From assembly GCA_018064575.1 (NCBI GenBank), contig JAGHUZ010000217.1, positions 1-5,329 of the forward strand: a DNA stretch of 5,329 bases. Reading direction: 5' to 3'. Each line of letters opens with the position of its first letter. The first letter of the stretch is position 1. The notes below the pieces were generated by a model. It made no database searches. It was given only the letters and a program-made list of their open reading frames with translations, and was not told the DNA's origin. The DNA comes from Candidatus Minthomonas equi. Its GTDB lineage: Bacteria; Bacteroidota; Bacteroidia; Bacteroidales; UBA932. Of the stretch, positions 1 through 5,329 are shown piece after piece. The translations under genes were made by a program, and so were the position numbers.

Positions 1-1
1 G

Positions 2-655
2 TATAACGAATTGAATAATAGCCTTATAGCATTCTCGGATTCTACGTCCAACAGAATAGTGGTTATGACTGTTCCTGATTTGGAAGGGCTGTCATCGGCT
101 GAGTATGCTTATCAAATCGGAGAATCCTGGGGGGTAGGTGGGAACCACGATAATGGTGTCGTGGTGCTTTTGAAACCGAGAACCGATGAATCTTCCGGTG
201 ATGTGGCCATTTCTGTGGGATATGGTCTTGAAGCTGCCATTCCTGATGCTGCCTGTAATCGTATTATCCGGAATGATATGATACCATATCTTGCGCGGGG
301 AGAATATTTCGAAGGAGTGTGTGCCGCTGTGTCTGTTCTGAAAGAAATGGCCTGTGGAGAGTATTCCGAAACGGTGGAGGAGGATACCTTCTTCAGTGAT
401 TTGCTGACGGCTGTCATAGTTTTGGCAGTCATTGTCTTTTTGATGATATTGCTGACGCGGAATATGGGAAAAAACGGTGGAGGCAGTTCCGGTAATTCAC
501 GTGGAGGCGGTCCGTGGATTTTCCCCGGAGGTGGATTCGGCTCGCGGGGTGGAGGTTTTGGCAGCGGTCATTCCGGTGGAGGTTTTGGTGGCGGATTCAG
601 CGGAGGTTTCGGCGGCGGTCATTTCGGCGGTGGAGGTGCATCGGGGAAATTCTGA
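2..655 (+). CDS. TPM-domain membrane protein (YgcG type), 5' end missing
   Basis: The frame is open to the window edge, so the true start and any signal peptide lie upstream; the TTG at 11 falls inside the conserved domain and is not a credible start. The first half matches the TPM domain (named after TLP18.3, Psb32 and MOLO-1). Visible hallmarks are the IVVMTVPDLEG strand, GESWGVG, DNGVVVLL, and VGYGLEAAIPD followed by IIRNDMIPYLARGEYFEG. A single hydrophobic segment (about 401-454, LLTAVIVLAVIVFLMILL) follows, then a glycine, phenylalanine and serine-rich tail ending in GGGGASGKF, the usual ending of the YgcG group. From the family's layout I infer that the TPM domain is outside the inner membrane and the tail is cytoplasmic. 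The molecular role of bacterial members is not settled; reported TPM activities include phosphatase and photosystem repair in other lineages. It lies 39 bases before phoH in the same direction. Confidence 0.9.
   Translation, partial: YNELNNSLIAFSDSTSNRIVVMTVPDLEGLSSAEYAYQIGESWGVGGNHDNGVVVLLKPRTDESSGDVAISVGYGLEAAIPDAACNRIIRNDMIPYLARGEYFEGVCAAVSVLKEMACGEYSETVEEDTFFSDLLTAVIVLAVIVFLMILLTRNMGKNGGGSSGNSRGGGPWIFPGGGFGSRGGGFGSGHSGGGFGGGFSGGFGGGHFGGGGASGKF
476..652 (+). repeat. Glycine-rich low-complexity coding repeat
   Basis: The tail of the TPM protein is encoded by imperfect repeats of GGNGGNGGTTT-like units. The 14-base unit GGTGGAGGTTTTGG occurs exactly at 548-561 and again at 575-588, and GCGGTCATT occurs at 564-572 and 615-623. 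At protein level this gives repeated GGGFG and GHSGGG/GHFGGG units. Such tails are normal for this family, so this is a coding repeat and not a mobile or regulatory one. Units of this kind can expand or contract between strains. Confidence 0.8.
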
Positions 656-694
656 CAGAAAAATAGAATTTGTGTAAGCGAAAAAAACAGGAGT

Positions 695-883
695 ATGACC
701 GGAAACGCTAATGGAAGCAGAATCACTTTGCAGGAAATAGACCCCATCGACATATACGGGGTGAATGACAGAATTCTGGACAGAATCAGAGGATATTTCC
801 CGAAGTTGAAAATCGTGGCACGGCGTACTGAACTTATCTTGCCGGAAGTGCTGCTGACCGTGAATTGTTCGAGCGGCGGCTGA
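695..883 (+). CDS. phoH: PhoH N-terminal piece, cut off by a frameshift
   Basis: This 62-codon frame starts at ATG 695 and is the natural beginning of the PhoH gene that continues at 865-1698. Residues 12-45 (LQEIDPIDIYGVN, then FPKLKIVAR) match the start of Bacteroidales PhoH proteins, which typically have a V/IDPxxxYGVN segment and FPKLRIVARG. After about residue 49 the frame leaves the family pattern and reads PEVLLTVNCSSGG to a TGA at 881-883. The expected continuation (AGSAADRELFERRLNDL) is found in the overlapping frame one base back. AGGAG at 689-693 is only one base from the ATG, too close to act as a standard ribosome site; Bacteroidota often do without one. Alone, this piece lacks the ATPase domain and is not expected to function. 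Confidence 0.75.
   Translation: MTGNANGSRITLQEIDPIDIYGVNDRILDRIRGYFPKLKIVARRTELILPEVLLTVNCSSGG
838..845 (+). other. Frameshift point inside phoH (one base missing)
   Basis: The 695 frame is good PhoH up to about base 841 (VARRTELIL). The frame one base back is closed by TGA at 829-831 but becomes good PhoH from about 838 (LAGSAADRELFERRL). Adding one base at about 838-845, for example a second G to make TTGGCC from TTGCC, joins them into a single 334-residue protein. Its spacing from IVAR to the following G then matches the family as I remember it. No X-XXY-YYZ slippery heptamer is visible between 829 and 883, so programmed frameshifting is unlikely. A sequencing or assembly error, or a recent mutation, is the simplest reading. 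Confidence 0.75.
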
Positions 884-1698
884 ATGATTTGATAGCCATA
901 AGGCAGACCAAGAGATCTCTCAATGCAGATGATGTGGATCGCCTTTTTGATGTCGAGAATTTCCCGCAGACAGTGCCTGAAACGGGAGGAGAAATGCCGG
1001 AATCGACATATACCATCGTTTATGGAAACGAGGGACGGGTGGTAAGGGCACGTACCAGAAACCAGAAGCGTATGGTGGATGAGTATTATAAGAATGATTT
1101 GCTCTTCGCCCTGGGCCCTGCCGGGACAGGAAAGACATACACTGCCATTGCTCTGGCTGTACGCGCTCTGAAGAACAAGGAGGTTCGAAAACTGATTCTG
1201 ACACGTCCTGCTGTGGAGGCAGGGGAAAGACTCGGATTCCTTCCCGGTGACTTGAAAGAAAAACTTGACCCCTATCTTCAACCGCTGTATGATGCTCTCA
1301 GGGATATGATTCATCCCAAGAAACTTGAAGCTCTGATGGAGGAAGGAGTTATTCAGATAGCACCTTTGGCATATATGCGCGGACGTACGCTTGACAGCGC
1401 TTTCGTGATTCTGGACGAGGCACAGAACACCTCGCTCGGACAGCTGAAGATGTTCCTTACCCGTATGGGAAACAACGCCAAGTTCATTGTTACGGGAGAT
1501 GCCACTCAGATAGACCTTCCCAATAAGAAGGATTCCGGCCTGCTTCGTGGAATAGAATTATTGAAGGACATCAAGGGAATTTCCTTCGTGCGTTTCGGTA
1601 CGGAAGATATAGTCCGTCATCCTTTGGTGACCAAAATCGTCAAGGCTTTCGACCGGGCTGAAGAGAAGGGTGGGGAGGCCCCTTGCCCGGAATGTTGA
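865..1698 (+). CDS. phoH: PhoH-family ATPase, main part after the frameshift
   Basis: PhoH-like (PhoL/YbeZ group) cytoplasmic P-loop ATPase related to the N-terminal half of superfamily 1 helicases; members have been linked to RNA and ribosome metabolism, often near YbeY, which is not seen here. The ATPase domain is complete. Counting from the TTG at 865, Walker A GPAGTGKT is at residues 84-91, TRPAVEAGERLGFLPGD at 113-129, Walker B VILDEAQN at 181-188, a GDATQIDLP motif at 211-219, and the conserved DIVRHPLVTKIV near 248-259. The TTG at 865 is only the first possible start in this frame: the residues just before it (AGSAADRE) also fit the family, back to about 838. The true gene therefore most likely starts at 695, with one base lost between. 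An alternative start is ATG 994, which would give a shorter protein keeping the whole ATPase domain. The 3' end overlaps the next gene by 7 bases. Confidence 0.92.
   Translation: MFERRLNDLIAIRQTKRSLNADDVDRLFDVENFPQTVPETGGEMPESTYTIVYGNEGRVVRARTRNQKRMVDEYYKNDLLFALGPAGTGKTYTAIALAVRALKNKEVRKLILTRPAVEAGERLGFLPGDLKEKLDPYLQPLYDALRDMIHPKKLEALMEEGVIQIAPLAYMRGRTLDSAFVILDEAQNTSLGQLKMFLTRMGNNAKFIVTGDATQIDLPNKKDSGLLRGIELLKDIKGISFVRFGTEDIVRHPLVTKIVKAFDRAEEKGGEAPCPEC
984..996 (+). promoter_or_regulatory. Possible internal ribosome site and start inside phoH
   Basis: GGGAGGA at 984-990 lies three bases before ATG 994, which is in the ATPase frame. It resembles a Shine-Dalgarno sequence better than anything upstream of the other gene starts in this window. 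Starting here would skip the N-terminal region and give a protein beginning about 40 residues before the P-loop. The segment also encodes ordinary residues (TGGEM), and Bacteroidota ribosomes rely little on Shine-Dalgarno pairing, so it may be chance. Confidence 0.25.
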
Positions 1699-2216
1699 TT
1701 CAGCTTTTCGTTACTTTTTTCAGAATAGGCCTTTTTACTATTGGCAGCGGGTATGCTATGGTGCCGCTTATCCAAAGGGAGGTGGTGGACAGGCGGGGAT
1801 GGTTTACTGAAAGTGAATTTCTGGATCAGTTCGCCCTGGCTCAGTCATCGCCCGGTCCCTTCGCTCTCAATACCGCTGTTTTCGTGGGCTATAAGATGAA
1901 AGGATTCAGTGGTGCGCTATGCGCAATGTTAGGGGTAATTCTTCCTTCTTTCTTCATAATGCTGCTGATAGCTTTGTATCTGAACGGTATTCGTGAAAAC
2001 CGGTGGGTGAATGCGGCTTTTGAGGGTATGAGACCCGCCGTGCTCGCTCTTATAGCTGTTCCTTTCGTGAGGTATCTCTCCGGAATGAAATGGTGTGGGT
2101 GGGTGCTGGCATTGACGGTGACCGTCGTGATATGGGCTGCAGGTATATCTCCCGTATATCTTATTCTCGGAGCCGGGGCCTCCGGTGTGTTGCTGGCTTT
2201 CTGCAGAAGAAAATGA
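1692..2216 (+). CDS. chrA: Chromate transporter-like protein, first of a pair
   Basis: Single-domain (short-chain) member of the CHR chromate ion transporter family, 174 residues from ATG 1692. Family marks are FRIGLFTIGSGYAMVPLIQREVV near residues 10-32, RGWFTESEFLD at 35-45, SSPGPFALNTAVFVGY at 52-67, and several hydrophobic segments over the rest. In this family, two half-size proteins encoded side by side correspond to the two halves of long ChrA proteins and are thought to act together; this one resembles the N-terminal half. The usual GGGYAM is GSGYAM here. ATG 1692 is preferred over TTG 1683 because MLIQLFVTFF matches typical family starts, although GGGGAGG at 1672-1678 is better placed for 1683. 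The start overlaps the phoH stop by 7 bases, so the two are probably translated in a coupled way. The substrate is inferred from the family name only; many gut homologues have no proven chromate role. Confidence 0.9.
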   Translation: MLIQLFVTFFRIGLFTIGSGYAMVPLIQREVVDRRGWFTESEFLDQFALAQSSPGPFALNTAVFVGYKMKGFSGALCAMLGVILPSFFIMLLIALYLNGIRENRWVNAAFEGMRPAVLALIAVPFVRYLSGMKWCGWVLALTVTVVIWAAGISPVYLILGAGASGVLLAFCRRK

Positions 2217-2238
2217 ATGATAATCTGATAAGAAGTTT

Positions 2239-2778
2239 ATGATATATCTGGAACTGCTTCTGTCATATTTGAAAATCGGATTCTTCGGATTCGGTGGAGG
2301 CTATGCGATGCTGTCACTTATTTCAGACGAAATAGTGCTTAAGCACGGGTGGCTGACCGCCGCTCAGTTCACTGATGTCATAGCGGTGTCACAGATGACG
2401 CCCGGCCCCATCGCCATCAATTGTGCCACTTATGTGGGGTATCTTGTGACGGGAAGTGTCTGGGGGTCGGTATTGACGACTTTTGCAGTGTCTCTGCCTC
2501 CCATTACCATTATGTTGTTTGTCAGTATGTTCTATCTGCGCGTTCGGGACAATGCTTACGTGAAGGAGGCTCTCACACTGATTAAACCCATAACCATCGG
2601 AATGATAGGGGCAGCAGCACTGATGCTTTGCAACAGGCAGACTTTTTCAAGCGGATGGCTTTCCTATGCATTGTTTTCAGCCGCCTTTATCGCTTCCTGG
2701 CTGAAAATCCATCCGATAGCTATAATTCTGGTGGCGGCCGTTGCCGGAATGCTTGATGAACTGATGAAAATGTTTTGA
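2239..2778 (+). CDS. chrA: Chromate transporter-like protein, second of a pair
   Basis: Second single-domain CHR-family membrane protein, 179 residues. It repeats the motif order of its neighbour: LKIGFFGFGGGYAMLSLI near residues 11-28, HGWLTAAQFTD at 36-46, MTPGPIAINCATYVGY at 53-68, then hydrophobic segments around 75-99, 114-130, 141-153 and 157-171. It keeps the canonical GGGYAM. The start at ATG 2239 lies 22 bases after the first gene's stop, with no terminator or promoter seen between. The pair is therefore most likely co-transcribed and forms one transporter in the inner membrane, as known for other short-chain pairs such as YwrA/YwrB of Bacillus subtilis. Bacteroidales carry such pairs commonly; whether they export chromate or another anion cannot be read from the sequence. 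Confidence 0.9.
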   Translation: MIYLELLLSYLKIGFFGFGGGYAMLSLISDEIVLKHGWLTAAQFTDVIAVSQMTPGPIAINCATYVGYLVTGSVWGSVLTTFAVSLPPITIMLFVSMFYLRVRDNAYVKEALTLIKPITIGMIGAAALMLCNRQTFSSGWLSYALFSAAFIASWLKIHPIAIILVAAVAGMLDELMKMF

Positions 2779-2791
2779 AATGCCCGACGAT

Positions 2792-2822
2792 TTTGTGTTT
2801 GTGAGCTTATTTGTTACTTTTG
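2792..2822 (+). promoter_or_regulatory. Bacteroidota-type promoter (TTTG-N19-TAnnTTTG)
   Basis: TTTG at 2792-2795 (-33 element) and TACTTTTG at 2815-2822 (-7 element) are separated by exactly 19 bases, a full match to the consensus described for Bacteroides housekeeping promoters. Transcription would begin near 2829, giving a leader of about 20 bases before the ATG at 2851. It sits in the 72-base gap after the transporter pair and marks a new transcription unit for the lipoprotein gene and gcvT. A second TTTG at 2798-2801 is spaced too closely to fit. Confidence 0.8.
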
Positions 2823-2850
2823 CTGAAACTATAATAGAGATATCGACATT

Positions 2851-3336
2851 ATGAAGACATTACGTACTGCAGTCATTCTTATGATGCTGGCCTTTTCGTT
2901 GACAAGTTGTGATTTTTTCCGTTCATTGGTGGGGAAACCGACTTCTGCAGAGTTGGAACAGATGAGAATGGAAGTACAGAAAAAGGCCGAACGGGAGCGT
3001 TTCGTGGCCGATTCCATCAAAGCTGCCGAAGAAGCTGCGCGGCTGGCCGCGTCACAGAGCAGTGAACTTCCTGCAGTGGTCGAGGGCGATCCACGGTTTC
3101 ACGTTATTGTGGGATGTTTCAGAATTCAGGATAATGCTAACAATCTGCGTCAAATCCTTACCAAAGACGGGTATAGTCCGAAGAAGATAGTCTTCAAGAG
3201 CGGATATGATGCAGTCAGCCTGTTTCAGTCGGATGATTTAGAGCAGGCTATGCGTGCCTTATGGAACTTCAAGGAATCCCCATACTGTCCTGAAGACATT
3301 TGGATATATGATATGAAAAATAAACTGCACGAATAA
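2851..3336 (+). CDS. SPOR-domain lipoprotein
   Basis: A 161-residue predicted lipoprotein. It starts with MKTLRTAVILMMLAFSLTSC: a charged start, a hydrophobic core and a lipobox LTSC with Cys20 as the lipidation site. Residues about 33-68 are rich in Glu, Lys, Ala and Arg and predicted to form a helix or coiled-coil linker. Residues about 82-155 form a SPOR domain (FHVIVGCFRIQDNANNL, DGYSPKKIVF, YDAVSLFQSDDLEQAM, then DIWIY). SPOR domains bind glycan strands stripped of stem peptides, typically at the division septum, so a periplasmic, membrane-anchored role in cell-wall binding or division is inferred. It follows a strong promoter and is 9 bases upstream of gcvT. The pairing with a glycine cleavage gene gives no clear functional clue. 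No gene symbol is recognised. Confidence 0.88.
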   Translation: MKTLRTAVILMMLAFSLTSCDFFRSLVGKPTSAELEQMRMEVQKKAERERFVADSIKAAEEAARLAASQSSELPAVVEGDPRFHVIVGCFRIQDNANNLRQILTKDGYSPKKIVFKSGYDAVSLFQSDDLEQAMRALWNFKESPYCPEDIWIYDMKNKLHE

Positions 3337-3345
3337 TATAATTCT

Positions 3346-4449
3346 ATGAAAACCACTGCATTTACAGATAAGCACATAGCACTTGGAGCCAAGATGGTTC
3401 CTTTTGCAGGCTTCAATATGCCTGTAGAATATTTCGGAATCAATGCGGAACATCAGACTGTCCGTGATGGTGTGGGAGTATTCGATGTATCTCATATGGG
3501 TGAAATCTGGGTCAAGGGACCCAATGCATTGAAATTTATCCAATATGTATCATCAAATGACGCATCCGTTCTGTATGACGGGAAAGTTCAGTATGCTTGC
3601 TTTCCCAATGGTAAGGGTGGCATAGTGGATGATTTTCTGACATATAAGATAGATGAAGTCACTTATCTTCTGGTGGTCAATGCCGCCAATACCGACAAGG
3701 ATTGGAATCATCTCTGTGCCATTGCCCCAGGATTCGGCCTTACCCCGGGAAAGGAACTCTACAATGCTTCCGATGAAATCTGCCAGTTGGCTGTTCAGGG
3801 CCCGAAGGCCATCGAAGCGATGCAGAAACTCACTGACGTAGATGTAATGTCGATGGAATACTATACTTTCAAGAAACTGAAACTTGCCGGCATAGACGTC
3901 ATTTTTTCCATAACCGGATATACCGGAGCCGGAGGGTGTGAAATCTATGCGGCCAATGAAGATGCCACTGCACTTTGGAATGCGGTGTTCGAGGCGGGAG
4001 AAGAGTTTGGAATCAAGGCCATCGGATTGGGCGCACGCGATACGCTCCGTTTGGAAATGGGATTCTGCCTCTACGGCAATGATATTGATGATACGACGTC
4101 TCCGCTGGAAGCCGGTCTGGGCTGGGTAACCAAGTTCAATGACGTGAAAGGTGATTTCATCGATTGTGAATTTCTCAGAAAACAGAAGGCTGAGGGCGTT
4201 ACCCGTAAACTGGTGGCCTTTGAACTGATAGACAGGGGAGTTCCCCGTCACGGTTATGAAGTGTGTGATGCCCAAGGTGCTGTCATAGGTCACGTGACCT
4301 CAGGAACTATGTCTCCTTCGATGCGCAAACCTATCGGGATGGCATATGTAAATGCTCCTTTCTTCAAAATAGACAGTGAAATATTCGTCAAGGTCAGGGA
4401 CAGGCTTCTCAAGGCGAAAGTCGTAAAGGCTCCATTTTATAAAAAATAA
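3346..4449 (+). CDS. gcvT: Glycine cleavage system T-protein (aminomethyltransferase)
   Basis: Cytoplasmic T-protein of the glycine cleavage complex. It takes the aminomethyl group from the lipoyl arm of H-protein, passes the methylene to tetrahydrofolate to make 5,10-methylene-THF, and releases ammonia. The length of 367 residues is normal. Visible family motifs are [11 protein letters not shown] (19-29), [10 protein letters not shown] (44-53), [10 protein letters not shown] (91-100; an Asp here is the conserved folate-site acid), [12 protein letters not shown] (190-201), [21 protein letters not shown] (227-247), [12 protein letters not shown] (253-264), [10 protein letters not shown] (297-306) and [21 protein letters not shown] (315-335). 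No key residue appears missing. H- and P-protein genes are not in the window; in Bacteroidales the glycine cleavage genes are often scattered. ATG 3346 is 9 bases after the lipoprotein gene and probably shares its promoter; a terminator follows 8 bases after the stop. Confidence 0.97.
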   Translation: MKTTAFTDKHIALGAKMVPFAGFNMPVEYFGINAEHQTVRDGVGVFDVSHMGEIWVKGPNALKFIQYVSSNDASVLYDGKVQYACFPNGKGGIVDDFLTYKIDEVTYLLVVNAANTDKDWNHLCAIAPGFGLTPGKELYNASDEICQLAVQGPKAIEAMQKLTDVDVMSMEYYTFKKLKLAGIDVIFSITGYTGAGGCEIYAANEDATALWNAVFEAGEEFGIKAIGLGARDTLRLEMGFCLYGNDIDDTTSPLEAGLGWVTKFNDVKGDFIDCEFLRKQKAEGVTRKLVAFELIDRGVPRHGYEVCDAQGAVIGHVTSGTMSPSMRKPIGMAYVNAPFFKIDSEIFVKVRDRLLKAKVVKAPFYKK

Positions 4450-4457
4450 ATCACGGA

Positions 4458-4484
4458 GGGCCGCACTGCTGCGGCCCGTTTTTT
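4458..4484 (+). terminator. Intrinsic terminator after gcvT
   Basis: GGGCCGCA (4458-4465) pairs perfectly with TGCGGCCC (4470-4477) around the loop CTGC. One G and six Ts (4479-4484) follow. This is a strong GC-rich, Rho-independent terminator ending the lipoprotein-gcvT unit. On the other strand the hairpin is preceded rather than followed by the T run, so it works mainly for + strand transcripts. Confidence 0.92.
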
Positions 4485-4507
4485 GTCCGGCTTTAGAATC
4501 TGACTGT

Positions 4508-5329
4508 ATGAAACGAATATCGCTTTTTTTCTCTGTCATTCTTGTTTCCTTCTGCCATCTGGCGGCACAGGAGACTGATTGTCCCCGTCGCCTGCGGGAG
4601 AGTGTGGAATACCTCACGTCAGATAATCTTGCAGGACGCAAGGTGGGAACAGATGGAGAACTTGCTGCAGCTCAATATGTTTATGACCGGTTCGAGGAGT
4701 CAGGACTGGTAATGCTTTCCGACCGGATGGGGCAGGATTTCACGATAGTTTCCGAGAGGGGAGAGAGCATTGTTTCACGTAATGTAGTGGGTATCGTGGA
4801 AGGTTATGACCCTGAACTGAAAAACGAATTCATAGTGGTGGGGGCGAATATAGACCATATAGGTACGAATGTAATCAATCGTGACGGAAAAGAGGAATTT
4901 CAAATAATGCCTGGTGCAGATAACAATGCCTCAGGTGTCGCTTGTCTCATTGAACTGGCCCGCAGGGTGGCGGCTTCGTCATTTGCATTCAGAAGGTCGG
5001 TCGTCTTCGTCGGTTTCGGAGCCGGACGAGAGGGTTTTGCCGGAGCTTGGTATTTCGCCAACCGGAGCTCCGAAGATATTGACAATGTTTCTATGATGCT
5101 GAATCTGAATATGGTTGGAAGGCTTGGAAGTGACTCGCCGCTGTCTTATTGCACGGCAGTGCCCAATTCCGAGCTGACATATCTGATGGGTGAAGTGTGC
5201 CGGGACCTGTTGATTCCACCTCTGCCTCAGGTGGCCGGAGAACTCCCCTCTGCCGATTATCTGGCTTTTTATGACAAGAACCTTCCGGTAATGATGCTCA
5301 ATACCGGTATTCATCCTGAAATGTATTCG
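4508..5329 (+). CDS. Secreted M28-fold peptidase homologue with lost metal site, 3' end missing
   Basis: An open frame of 274 codons from ATG 4508 to the window edge. Residues 1-20 form a signal peptide (MKRISLFFSV and onward, likely cut near AA-QE at 20-21), so the protein is exported. The rest follows the peptidase M28 (YwaD-like aminopeptidase) pattern: YLTSDNLAGRKVGTDGE (35-51), NVVGIVEGYDPELKNEFIVVG (92-112), GADNNASGVACLIELAR (136-152), VVFVGFGAGREGFAGAWYF (165-183), LNLNMVGRLG (198-207) and LPVMMLNTGIHP (259-270). The family's zinc ligands and catalytic Glu are replaced: AHxDH is ANIDH (Asn114), GADDNASG has Asn139 for the bridging Asp, the EE pair is Gly173-Arg174, LDM is LNM (Asn201), and the last His position reads Tyr or Ser. 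The fold is probably kept but peptidase activity is unlikely. Ordinary hydrolase function cannot be excluded without an alignment. It starts 23 bases after the terminator, with no clear promoter seen. Confidence 0.88.
   Translation, partial: MKRISLFFSVILVSFCHLAAQETDCPRRLRESVEYLTSDNLAGRKVGTDGELAAAQYVYDRFEESGLVMLSDRMGQDFTIVSERGESIVSRNVVGIVEGYDPELKNEFIVVGANIDHIGTNVINRDGKEEFQIMPGADNNASGVACLIELARRVAASSFAFRRSVVFVGFGAGREGFAGAWYFANRSSEDIDNVSMMLNLNMVGRLGSDSPLSYCTAVPNSELTYLMGEVCRDLLIPPLPQVAGELPSADYLAFYDKNLPVMMLNTGIHPEMYS

Noticed and set aside
656..694. TAGAATTTG at 664-672 as a -7 promoter element for phoH
   Set aside because: It has three bases, not two, between TA and TTTG, and no TTTG about 19 bases upstream. 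The gap is short and fits an operon.
829..883. Programmed -1 frameshift in phoH
   Set aside because: No slippery heptamer or downstream hairpin of the known type is visible in the overlap, and PhoH proteins are not known to be made by frameshifting. A missing base explains the data better.
1206..1222. CCTGC/GCAGG inverted repeat as a hairpin
   Set aside because: The stem is short, lies inside the conserved TRPAVEAG coding motif of phoH and has no T run, so no regulatory role is supported.
619..1314. Long open frame on the - strand opposite the TPM tail and phoH
   Set aside because: It lies antisense to well-supported coding sequence, its translation shows no family motif, and it has no supporting start context.
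3553..4293. Long open frame on the - strand opposite gcvT
   Set aside because: It is antisense to a gene with complete T-protein motifs; the translation has no recognisable domain and is a shadow of codon usage.
4914..5314. Open frames on both strands within the M28-fold region
   Set aside because: The frame from 4508 carries a signal peptide and a continuous set of M28 motifs; the others show none.
1..5329. Mobile element, CRISPR array, tRNA/rRNA gene or defence system
   Set aside because: No direct-repeat array, transposase, cloverleaf-like segment or defence domain was seen on either strand; coding is nearly continuous on the + strand.

Overview
The window looks like chromosomal DNA from a member of the Bacteroidota, most likely the order Bacteroidales. 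Three things suggest this: an exact Bacteroidota-type promoter (TTTG, 19 bases, TAnnTTTG) before the fourth complete gene, little use of Shine-Dalgarno sequences at the gene starts, and the closeness of PhoH, GcvT and the paired chromate-transporter-like proteins to Bacteroidales versions as I remember them. Family or genus cannot be named from the sequence alone.

All genes lie on the + strand and are densely packed. Bases 2-655 hold the 3' part of a membrane-anchored TPM-domain protein (YgcG type) with a glycine-rich tail. A PhoH-family ATPase gene follows at 695-1698. Its reading frame is broken once, near 838-845, so it reads as a short N-terminal piece (695-883) and a main ATPase piece (865-1698). 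Two single-domain chromate-transporter-like membrane proteins follow (1692-2216 and 2239-2778); the first overlaps the end of phoH by 7 bases. The tight spacing suggests that the TPM gene, phoH and the transporter pair form one transcription unit.

A new unit starts at the promoter at 2792-2822. It carries a small SPOR-domain lipoprotein (2851-3336) and, 9 bases later, the glycine cleavage T-protein gcvT (3346-4449). A strong intrinsic terminator (4458-4484) closes it. A secreted peptidase-M28-fold protein starts 23 bases after the terminator (4508) and runs off the end of the window.

Most of this is ordinary housekeeping content. No mobile element, CRISPR array, RNA gene or defence system was seen, and no gene-free stretch exceeds 300 bases. 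The most unusual observation is that the M28-fold protein has lost essentially every metal-binding and catalytic residue of its family while keeping the surrounding motifs, so it is probably a pseudo-peptidase. The broken frame in phoH is the second point of interest.
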